Assembly: GCA_026388755.1 (NCBI GenBank)
Contig: JAPLJE010000322.1
Coordinates: 1-21,901 of the forward strand
Direction: 5' to 3'
DNA from: Deltaproteobacteria bacterium
Lineage (GTDB): Bacteria > Desulfobacterota > Desulfobacteria > Desulfobacterales > Desulfatirhabdiaceae
Length of the DNA stretch: 21,901 bases
This document shows, one piece after another, positions 15,044 through 20,640 of the stretch (position 1 is its first letter; each line of letters begins with the position of its first letter). Under the pieces are notes generated by a model that saw only the letters and a program-made list of their open reading frames with translations, searched no databases and was not told the DNA's origin. The position numbers were made by a program, and so were the translations under genes.

Positions 15044-15400
15044 TCAATTCATTAATTCTTTCTGAAGCCAATCTTTCACCGGTCCCTCAACGGCATAGAC
15101 GCCTTTGTTGAATGCCACTGATTTTTGGAAAACCTCCATAAGCTTGTCGGGAAGTTCAAATTCCGCCAGCTCGACCGCTTCTTCCGAATTTCTGCGGATC
15201 AGATAGACGATGGGGGTTTTCCCCCAGTTGTTGACCACGAAATAATGGCTGACATCGCTTTTTGAGCGGATAAGATTGATCCCATGCGCCCAGTTGTTTC
15301 CCCATTCAAGGTATAAAACAACCGCTTCTTCGGGAGTCATTTGCCAGTCAATGGCGTTCATCAGTTTTAAATCCTTACGGATATCATTCAGTTTCATCAT
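15044..15400 (-). CDS. DVU0772-family protein
   Basis: 118 aa, start MMKLNDIRKDLKLMN at ATG 15398-15400 with GGAGG 5 nt upstream. It contains 'IDWQMTPEEAVVLYLEWGNNW', 'SHYFVVNNWGKTPIVYLIRR' and 'NSEEAVELAEFELP', which I recognise as the DVU0772 family of sulfate-reducing bacteria. From memory, DVU0772 of Desulfovibrio vulgaris has been predicted as a PerR-regulon member. The function is unknown, and there is no signal peptide or metal motif. Here it is the first gene of the perR-rubrerythrin operon, behind a strong promoter with palindromic operators. Confidence 0.75.
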   Translation of the reverse strand: MMKLNDIRKDLKLMNAIDWQMTPEEAVVLYLEWGNNWAHGINLIRSKSDVSHYFVVNNWGKTPIVYLIRRNSEEAVELAEFELPDKLMEVFQKSVAFNKGVYAVEGPVKDWLQKELMN

Positions 15401-15457
15401 GCTGACCTCCTTAACAAATTGTTTAAAACGAATCCATTCATTCAGTCTTCACATCTG

Positions 15458-15468
15458 TTAAGAGATAA
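15458..15468 (-). promoter_or_regulatory. Third copy of the shared operator core over the perR-operon -10
   Basis: TTAAGAGATAA (within GTTAAGAGATAATAAC) differs by two bases from the palindrome cores at 15501-15511 and 11404-11414 and overlaps the -10 element. Regulator binding is inferred. Confidence 0.35.
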
Positions 15469-15493
15469 TAACCAAAAGCGATCACTTCGTCAA
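15465..15493 (-). promoter_or_regulatory. Promoter of the DVU0772-perR-rbr operon
   Basis: On the minus strand a TTGACG -35 (15488-15493) and a TATTAT -10 (15465-15470) are separated by exactly 17 nt. The first start codon is 64 nt downstream of the -10. Confidence 0.7.
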
Positions 15494-15499
15494 TATATT

Positions 15500-15529
15500 A
15501 TTATCAGATAATTATTATTTGTAAATAAT
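15500..15529. promoter_or_regulatory. Tandem palindromic operators upstream of the perR operon
   Basis: Two adjacent AT-rich palindromes lie just upstream of the -35: ATTATCAGATAAT (15500-15512, perfect 6-bp arms, one central base) and ATTATTTGTAAATAAT (15514-15529, perfect 7-bp arms, two central bases). They resemble Fur/PerR boxes and fit PerR autoregulation. They also face the plus-strand alkyltransferase gene starting at 15645. Confidence 0.55.
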
Positions 15530-15644
15530 TGTTAATCTCAAACTTAAATCAGCATCTCGAAAATTGCCTAAAAAAGAGCAAGATCCGGGTGGAAATATGG
15601 ATAGGATTCAGCTATAAATATTTGAGAAACAGGGAGGTCAGGAA

Positions 15645-15821
15645 ATGAAAGAAAAGGAATTTTCGCAGCAGTCCGATGATTACCGGCGGATAGAGAAGGC
15701 AATCGGCTATGTAGAGGCCAACTATAAATCTCGACCAGGAGTCTTCTCGACACTTCTCTGGAAGCGGGTCTTTCGGGTCCCGGCCGTCTCCATGATTTGT
15801 TTGTTACGTTTGGAGCGATGA
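15645..15821 (+). pseudogene. Truncated AraC-type N-terminal region of an Ada-like methyltransferase
   Basis: 58 codons from ATG 15645 with a GGGAGG ribosome site. 'DDYRRIEKAIGYVEANYKSRP' (in two parts, residues 11-20 and 21-31) matches the start of the AraC helix-turn-helix found in Ada/Ogt-type fusion proteins. Right after it the frame goes wrong. The next conserved piece ('LLDTSLEAGLSGPGRLHDLF') is encoded from about 15743 in another frame. About 45 residues of the first helix-turn-helix are missing, so an internal deletion of about 135 nt, not a multiple of three, is inferred. The fragment stops at TGA 15819-15821, which overlaps the ATG of the catalytic-domain ORF. Confidence 0.7.
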
Positions 15822-16402
15822 CACCCGGGGAATTCAAGCAAAAGGGAGCGGGCTTGAAAATGGAGTTTGGGTTTCATCCAACGCCGTTTGGGGTGTGCTT
15901 TCTGGTCCTGACAGAGAGGGGAATATCTCATCTTGGTTTTGTGGATGGTGATGACCAAGCCTTGGTCTTAAATCAGTTTCGGCAAAATTGGCCCGAAGCA
16001 ACGCTTGCTGAAAACCGGGTTGGAACCGGCTCCATGGTGAATCGAATTTTCAGTGTCGATCACCCCCATGAATCCCGTCCTTTTCACTTGCTGCTGAAAG
16101 GCACGAATTTTCAGGTAAGCGTCTGGCGGGCCTTGTTGACAATCCCCATTGGAAATGTGGTCAGTTATCAGGATATCGCTGCCTATATCGGCCGCCCCAA
16201 AGCCTTTCGCGCAGTTGGCAATGCCATTGCCGTCAATCCGGTTGGATATCTGATCCCGTGTCATCGCGTGATTGCAAAATCGGGGCGAATCCATCAATAC
16301 CGCTGGGGCACCGTGAGGAAAAAGGCAATTTTAGGATGGGAAGCAACCAGGAGCAGCTTGTCTCCGCCGGTTGAGACCATTAAACGTAGGGTTGAATCAT
16401 GA
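15818..16402 (+). CDS. ogt: Methylated-DNA--protein-cysteine methyltransferase (catalytic part)
   Basis: 194 aa from ATG 15818. The same frame is open further upstream and encodes the remnant of the lost AraC-like domain. The region 'YGFHPSPFG'-like (here 'FGFHPTPFGVCFLVLTERGI') starts the N-terminal subdomain. The C-terminal domain has 'FQVSVWRALLTIPIGNVVSY', 'AFRAVGNAIAVNP' and the active-site 'PCHRVI', with the acceptor Cys codon at 16259-16261, then 'YRWG'. The protein removes O6-alkyl groups from guanine by a suicidal transfer to that cysteine. The catalytic domain is complete. Its ATG overlaps the stop of the upstream fragment (ATGA), so coupled re-initiation could still express it. It overlaps the next gene by 4 bp. 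Confidence 0.88.
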   Translation: MTPGEFKQKGAGLKMEFGFHPTPFGVCFLVLTERGISHLGFVDGDDQALVLNQFRQNWPEATLAENRVGTGSMVNRIFSVDHPHESRPFHLLLKGTNFQVSVWRALLTIPIGNVVSYQDIAAYIGRPKAFRAVGNAIAVNPVGYLIPCHRVIAKSGRIHQYRWGTVRKKAILGWEATRSSLSPPVETIKRRVES

Positions 16403-16938
16403 ATCTTCGCACTTCCTTCCCACTGGTAGATGATATTCTTGGTGCGTTCGCCGACGCGCTCGGCGGAGACATGCGCGCCTACCGGAATCACGTCTATCGT
16501 GTCCTGAACTATCTGCTCCTTCTCGCACCGGAACACGGCAGCAATGACGATCTCCTGCTCATTAGCGCTACCTTTCATGATCTTGGAATCTGGACCGACG
16601 GGACCTTCGACTACCTGGAGCCTTCGAAGCGCCTGGCCCGAAAATACCTTGCCGCAAAGGGTATCGAGCATTTCGGGCCTGAGGTCGAAGCCATCATCCA
16701 CCACCATCACAAGCTTTCTCCTTACCGCGGGATGTTTTCGTCAATAGTCGAGCCCTTCCGCCAGGCCGACCTGATCGACGTCTCTCTGGGAGTCATCCGT
16801 TTTGGCATCCGCCCGGAATGGGTTTGCGCCGTCAAAGTGGGATTCCCGAATGCCGGCTTTCACCGCCGCCTTGTTGCACTCACCTGCCGGCAGTTCCTGA
16901 ATAGCCCGCTTCATCCCCTGCCGATGGTTCGCTGGTAG
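16399..16938 (+). CDS. HD-domain phosphohydrolase family protein
   Basis: 179 aa from ATG 16399, overlapping the methyltransferase stop by ATGA. HD-superfamily metal ligands are visible: H31 ('RNHVYRV'), H60-D61 ('FHDLGIW'), the histidine cluster 101-104 ('HHHHK') and D124 ('RQADLIDV'). The C-terminus 'HPLPMVRW' is a recognisable ending in this subfamily. HD proteins hydrolyse phosphate esters, often of nucleotides; the substrate is unknown. The last codons form one copy of a 26-bp direct repeat that recurs 528 bp downstream. Confidence 0.85.
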   Translation: MNLRTSFPLVDDILGAFADALGGDMRAYRNHVYRVLNYLLLLAPEHGSNDDLLLISATFHDLGIWTDGTFDYLEPSKRLARKYLAAKGIEHFGPEVEAIIHHHHKLSPYRGMFSSIVEPFRQADLIDVSLGVIRFGIRPEWVCAVKVGFPNAGFHRRLVALTCRQFLNSPLHPLPMVRW

Positions 16939-16943
16939 GTGAT
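16918..16943 (+). repeat. 26-bp direct repeat, copy 1 (end of HD gene)
   Basis: 24 of 26 bases match 17446-17471 in the same orientation. This copy encodes the final PMVRW-stop of the HD-domain protein and extends 5 nt past the stop. Confidence 0.7.
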
Positions 16944-17025
16944 ATGCCCCTGTACTGACTATGATGATTGTTACGCAACATACACCAACGGTGGCGGAAC
17001 ATAGCGGCAGTTGAGTCTATCCACA

Positions 17026-17349
17026 TTACAATCTTGACAAGATAAATTGGTTGACGGAAACACCCTCTTCGGCTGATCGGATTACAAGCTCTCTGTGTTT
17101 TTCGGCAGGCACTCTAAGGGTCAAATGTCCCCGGAATTTCTTGAGACCAAATGGAGTGGGGATTGGTTCCCCTTCTTCCTTAAGCCAATCAATGGTTTCT
17201 CCCACCACAAATTCTATTTCCCGCAAAGCATCCGCAAGCGTATTGCCGTGGGTGGCCAAAGAAGGAAATTCAAGGCATCTGGCTATATGGCTGTTGTCTT
17301 CTTCAGACCATTCAATTCGGAATGTGTATTTGCCTATATTATTTTTCAT
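17026..17349 (-). CDS. HicB-family antitoxin-like protein, no obvious toxin partner
   Basis: 107 aa from ATG 17347-17349 with GAGG 6 nt upstream; a TTG 12 nt further up is less likely. Residues 1-70 are a HicB-like partial RNase H fold ('YTFRIEWSEEDNSHIARCLEFPSLATHG' in two parts, then 'ALREIEFVVGETIDWLKEEGEPIP'). Residues 76-105 ('LRVPAEKHRELVIRSAEEGV', 'SVNQFILSRL') look like a ribbon-helix-helix DNA-binding tail. HicB antitoxins neutralise the HicA mRNA interferase and autorepress. No intact hicA is adjacent: the lipase lies upstream and the convergent HD gene downstream. It sits between two 26-bp direct repeats. Confidence 0.8.
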   Translation of the reverse strand: MKNNIGKYTFRIEWSEEDNSHIARCLEFPSLATHGNTLADALREIEFVVGETIDWLKEEGEPIPTPFGLKKFRGHLTLRVPAEKHRELVIRSAEEGVSVNQFILSRL

Positions 17350-17407
17350 GTTGCGCCTCAAGTTTTTTTATGGCTTTTATAACATCCTTTACCTGATAGT
17401 GAATATG
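17350..17407 (-). other. Gap between lipase and hicB with a stunted reading frame
   Basis: The minus strand encodes QVKDVIKAIKKLEAQHEK then TAA (overlapping the hicB start by 11 nt) without any start codon, directly after the lipase stop in the same frame. It may be a decayed partner gene of the HicB protein, or chance. Confidence 0.25.
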
Positions 17408-18349
17408 CTATCCTTCGTCAAGAAAAAACCCATTGATGCCCTTTCCTGCTGATGGTCCGCTGGTAGGTGATTTGGAAATCCTGGATATCATGTTTTCCAG
17501 ACGGATCGTATAATTGACGGGCGCATGGTCGGAAAGAAATTCCGGCGGATCCATCCACCGGCGGACGCCGCTGGATTTAAGATGGGTAAGGAGATCGTCC
17601 TTTAAACAGATCGGAACGCCGACGTGGTGGAAATCGAAAGAGACAGCGGCCGGCGGCAGGGTGGTGATAAAGTCATGATCGTTTTCAACCCGGTAAATAC
17701 GGGTGGATTCCAGGGTACGTGCAAAAACAATATTCCCAAGTTTTGGCGTACCGAACGTGTAAACTACAGCCTCCGGACGCATGGAAGCAGCCAGCACTGC
17801 CAGCGCTCCGCCCATGCTGTGACCGGTAAAAAACAGGGGAATATCGATCCTTGAAAGTATTGGTTCGATTTTTTTCCAGAGACTGCTGAAACCTTTTTTA
17901 AAACCGCCGTGAACTGAGCCACCTCCGGGCCAGGATGTCTGTCTTGAATTCAAATTGGACGGCCAGCTCTTGAACCCCCGGGTACCCCGGAACACCAGGA
18001 CAGCGAACGGATCAGAGGATTTGCTGTCCGGCGTGACAAGGGCGCAGTAGTTGGTTCCATGGCAAAAAGCCTGAATTTCTTTTAGTCCCACCTCATGCAA
18101 TATTTCGGATCGCGTTGGAAGCTGGGCATCCGAGCCAGCCTCATCCGGGTCCTGCCGGTATATCAACCGGGAAAGTTCGCACAGCCACCAGGCATTGATC
18201 AGACTGAAATCCGGAGTGCCGGGATCAAACACGCACAAATCAGGCAGATCAAAATATCGATTGGATATCCACGGCCGCAGCAGCGCATTCCATGATGTAT
18301 CGGGCAGCAGGGTATTTATATCATTCTCTCCCCAAAAAAGTATCCTCAA
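17408..18349 (-). CDS. Class 3 lipase-like alpha/beta hydrolase
   Basis: 313 aa from TTG 18347-18349, the first possible start because an in-frame TGA precedes it directly. No ATG occurs near the N-terminus and the start is uncertain (a GGGGAG lies just inside the gene). The fold is lipase class 3: 'VLVFRGTRGFKSW' (oxyanion strand), nucleophile elbow 'GHSMGG' (176-181, S178), 'YTFGTPKLGN', acid 'NDHDFITTLPP' (D226) and H275 in 'SDHAPVNY'. It would hydrolyse acyl esters. No signal peptide is visible, so it may be cytoplasmic. The last ~20 residues are read through direct-repeat copy 2 and look like a replaced 3' end. Confidence 0.85.
   Translation of the reverse strand: MRILFWGENDINTLLPDTSWNALLRPWISNRYFDLPDLCVFDPGTPDFSLINAWWLCELSRLIYRQDPDEAGSDAQLPTRSEILHEVGLKEIQAFCHGTNYCALVTPDSKSSDPFAVLVFRGTRGFKSWPSNLNSRQTSWPGGGSVHGGFKKGFSSLWKKIEPILSRIDIPLFFTGHSMGGALAVLAASMRPEAVVYTFGTPKLGNIVFARTLESTRIYRVENDHDFITTLPPAAVSFDFHHVGVPICLKDDLLTHLKSSGVRRWMDPPEFLSDHAPVNYTIRLENMISRISKSPTSGPSAGKGINGFFLDEG
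17446..17471 (+). repeat. 26-bp direct repeat, copy 2 (inside lipase 3' end)
   Basis: 24 of 26 bases match 16918-16943. Read on the plus strand it would encode PFLLMVRW-stop, a mimic of the HD protein's last residues, although here it lies antisense within the lipase C-terminus. It looks like a relict end of an HD gene copy. Confidence 0.65.
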
Positions 18350-18387
18350 TCAACCAGATAACAGTTCCGATACAGCCAATCCCTAAA

Positions 18388-18651
18388 ATAATCAACTACG
18401 CTTTTGAACTGCGAATCTTCGAAGATGTCCCTTTTCTGATTTCCGGGAATGAAAAAGATGGCAAGTGCGTGCCGGTTCTGTTAAAGCATTATCTGAAGCT
18501 GAACGGCAAATTATTGAGTTTTTCTATTGATGAAGGGTTTTCACTTGTAGTAGATGGTTTATTGATGGTTAATTTGCGGGACACCGATACCAGGTTGTTG
18601 AGACGATTGATTAAAAATAAACAATTTAACTCAAATCACAGGTTACCCGAT
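18388..18651 (+). pseudogene. 3' remnant of a PlsC/GNAT-type acyltransferase
   Basis: The plus-strand frame containing 'AFELRIFEDVPFLI', 'VPVLLKHYLKLNGKLLSFSI' and 'DEGFSLVVDGLLMVNLRDTD' resembles the C-terminal end of lysophospholipid-acyltransferase/hemolysin-like proteins of Desulfobacterota. The pattern is 'PxLLKxYLKLGGKLLxFxxDxxFxxxLDGLxxVDL'. The catalytic N-terminal part (HX4D) is absent; instead the 5' side abuts the divergent lipase start. The frame runs into phoH and has no plausible start of its own. I read it as a 5'-truncated relict. The family assignment is from recalled motif similarity, not a search. Confidence 0.5.
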
Positions 18652-19981
18652 GCCACGAAAAAAGAAAACCACGTTCATTCTGGACACCAATGTTATTCTT
18701 CATGACAGCGCCTGTATTTATCATTTTGCAGAAAACAATGTCATCATCCCCGTAACGGTTCTTGAAGAACTCGATCAGTTTAAAAAAGGCAGTGAAATCC
18801 TGAACTATCATGCCCGTGAATTTGTCCGCACGCTGGATCTGCTGTGCGGCGAACAACTGTTCAATGGTGGCGTCCCAATCGGACCGGGCCTGGGAAAAAT
18901 CAACGTCAAGCTGGATAGGAAATTCCATGACGATCTCGTTTTAAGCTTTTCAGAATCCAGACCCGACCATCACGTCCTCAACATCGCCTATCACACAGCC
19001 AAAGAAAAGCCATCCCTTCAGGTCATCCTGGTCACCAAGGACGTCAACCTGCGCATCAAGGCAAAATCCATCGGCCTGGTGGCCCAGGATTATAAAAGCG
19101 ATCAGATAAAGGACATTTCAACACTTTACACCGGTAAGCGCTTTGTCGAAAATATCCCGGGAATCGTTCTGAATAAACTGTATGAAGCCCCGTTTGAGCT
19201 GGACCCATCGGAGTTGCCGCTGGAAAAAGAACCCGTGGCCAACGAATATTTTATCCTCAGAAACGACAGCAAATCCGCTCTGGCAATGTACGATTCTTCC
19301 AACCTGAAAATCCGTCGGATCGATAAAAATCCGGCTTTCGGCATCACTCCCCGCAATGCGGAGCAAACCTTTGCCCTGGATGCCCTGACCAACAACAGTA
19401 TTCAACTGGTTACTCTCAGCGGGAAAGCCGGCACCGGGAAAACCCTCCTTGCTCTGGCCGCCGCGCTGCAACGTAAAAAGAATTACCGCCAGATATTTCT
19501 GGCAAGACCGGTCGTTCCGCTCAGCAATAAGGATATCGGCTTCCTTCCGGGGGATATTCAATCCAAGCTGGACCCGTACATGCAGCCTTTGTTTGATAAT
19601 TTAAGCGTCATCAAGGCTCATTTCGGCAAATCCGAATCCTCACGGGATGACGTCAACAAACTTCTATTGGAAAACAAACTGGTCATATCCGCCCTGGCTT
19701 ACATTCGCGGACGCAGCCTGGTGAACATATATTTTATCGTTGACGAGGCTCAGAACCTGACTCCCCATGAAGTCAAAACGATAATTACCCGCGCGGGTGA
19801 GAATACGAAAATTGTTTTGACTGGCGATATTTTTCAGATCGATCATCCTTATCTGAACACCCAGTCCAACGGGCTCAGTTACCTGATTGAAAAAATGCAT
19901 GGACAAAAACTTTACGCGCATATCAATCTGGAAAAAGGTGAACGCTCGGAGCTGTCCGAACTGGCCAGCAACCTGTTATAG
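18650..19981 (+). CDS. PIN-domain PhoH-like ATPase (PhoH2 type)
   Basis: 443 aa from ATG 18650 with AGG 7 nt upstream. Residues 1-150 are a PIN nuclease domain with acidic residues in 'FILDTNVILHD' (D12), 'VLEELDQFKKG' (E39/E40) and 'LVTKDVNLRIKA' (D131). Residues 235-443 are the PhoH ATPase: Walker A 'GKAGTGKT' (258-265), 'ARPVVPLSNKDIGFLPGDI', Walker B 'YFIVDEAQN' (361-369) and sensor 'VLTGDIFQID'. PhoH2 proteins couple an ATP-driven helicase-like motor to PIN RNase activity and are implicated in RNA processing or toxin-antitoxin biology. No small antitoxin (phoAT) gene precedes it here, only an acyltransferase relict. Confidence 0.93.
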   Translation: MPRKKKTTFILDTNVILHDSACIYHFAENNVIIPVTVLEELDQFKKGSEILNYHAREFVRTLDLLCGEQLFNGGVPIGPGLGKINVKLDRKFHDDLVLSFSESRPDHHVLNIAYHTAKEKPSLQVILVTKDVNLRIKAKSIGLVAQDYKSDQIKDISTLYTGKRFVENIPGIVLNKLYEAPFELDPSELPLEKEPVANEYFILRNDSKSALAMYDSSNLKIRRIDKNPAFGITPRNAEQTFALDALTNNSIQLVTLSGKAGTGKTLLALAAALQRKKNYRQIFLARPVVPLSNKDIGFLPGDIQSKLDPYMQPLFDNLSVIKAHFGKSESSRDDVNKLLLENKLVISALAYIRGRSLVNIYFIVDEAQNLTPHEVKTIITRAGENTKIVLTGDIFQIDHPYLNTQSNGLSYLIEKMHGQKLYAHINLEKGERSELSELASNLL

Positions 19982-20121
19982 CGCCATGAGCAGGCGTGTT
20001 CCTTCCAAATGAGCTATTGCGTGCTTAACTTCAGATTGCGTCATAACCCGTTGACGGACGTGCATGTCTTCTGGCCATGACCGGCTCAAATGGAAAACAT
20101 TTCATTATATATGAGTAATAA

Positions 20122-20149
20122 ATGGAAGATTTATCATCTATTCATACTG
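20122..20149 (+). pseudogene. Possible severed 5' end of the downstream gene
   Basis: ATG GAA GAT ... ACT G, nine codons starting right after an in-frame TAA, with GAG six bases upstream. Joining base 20149 directly to 20618 gives an uninterrupted frame into ATG 20641. This is an inference from the cassette boundaries, and the stretch is too short to be certain. Confidence 0.4.
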
Positions 20150-20617
20150 TTAGGCTGTATTAATACGGAAGGAGCAAAACATGATTGAACACACCATCGA
20201 CACCGCACATTCTATTCTGTATGTGCGGCCAAAGTCTTCTCTTGCGCAAGACGACTTTGTACAACTCGCGAAAACAGTAGACCCATACATTGAAGAAACG
20301 GGAGATCTCGCCGGGCTCATCATCGAGGTCGCTACGTTTCCAGGATGGGAAAGTCTCGGAGCAATGGCGGCACACTTCCGCTTCGTGCGTGATCATCACA
20401 AGCACATCAAGAAGGTTGGCCTCGTAACCGATTCCGCTTTGGGAAATGTCGCACAGTATTTGGCGGCACACTTTGTGGCAGCCGAGATCAGACATTTTTC
20501 TGCTGGGGAACTTGAGGCTGCAAAACAATGGGTCATGAACCGCCTTTGATTTGCCTAACAACGAGCTCCACCCGGCACTTCCCGCTCTGCGGTTCGCGGC
20601 GGGTGAGCTTTGTCGTG
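20150..20617 (+). mobile_element. Single integron gene cassette (SpoIIAA-like gene plus attC)
   Basis: The 468-bp unit begins TTAGGC (right after G20149) and ends with an attC site 4 nt past the ORF stop. The attC R'' box GCCTAAC (20553-20559) is the exact complement of GTTAGGC at the 5' boundary (20149-20155), as expected when the cassette's own first bases completed its attC in the circular form. One short ORF with its own ribosome site fills it, the classic cassette layout. No integrase or second attC is visible in the window. The boundaries are read from sequence; mobilisation by an integron integrase is inferred. Confidence 0.75.
20181..20549 (+). CDS. SpoIIAA-like (STAS-fold) protein carried on an integron cassette
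   Basis: 122 aa, ATG 20181 with GGAAGGAG 6 nt upstream. It resembles the SpoIIAA-like family (PF11964 type): 'LYVRPKSSLAQDDFVQLAKTV', split as beta-strand then helix, followed by 'LAGLIIEVATFPGWESLGAM', 'HFRFVRDHHKHIKKVGLVTD' and 'FVAAEIRHFSAGELEAAKQW'. The small alpha/beta fold is related to anti-sigma-factor antagonists and CRAL/TRIO lipid-binding proteins, but this subfamily has no firm function. It is the only gene in the cassette, and transcription probably relies on a promoter upstream of 20122. Confidence 0.85.
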   Translation: MIEHTIDTAHSILYVRPKSSLAQDDFVQLAKTVDPYIEETGDLAGLIIEVATFPGWESLGAMAAHFRFVRDHHKHIKKVGLVTDSALGNVAQYLAAHFVAAEIRHFSAGELEAAKQWVMNRL

Positions 20618-20623
20618 TTATAT
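20553..20623 (+). other. attC recombination site
   Basis: 71 bp from R'' GCCTAAC (20553-20559) to R' GTTATAT (20617-20623). The outer arms pair imperfectly: TAACAACGAGCTCCACCCG on the left versus the complement of CGGGTGAGCTTTGTCGTGTTA on the right. The unpaired extra bases are as expected for extrahelical bases. The centre (CCGCTCTGCGG) can form a small hairpin. R'' fits RYYYAAC exactly; R' fits GTTRRRY except for one base, because it comes from the flanking chromosome. Confidence 0.75.
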
Positions 20624-20640
20624 TCGAAAGAAAATCAACC

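Noticed and set aside
19982..20121. Intergenic stretch after the phoH-like gene
   Set aside because: I see no gene, clear terminator or convincing promoter; TTGACG at 20051 has no matching -10.
20023..20155. A second attC upstream of the cassette, from GCTTAAC (20023) to GTTAGGC (20149)
   Set aside because: The end boxes are present but the inner arms do not pair, so I do not call a cassette array.
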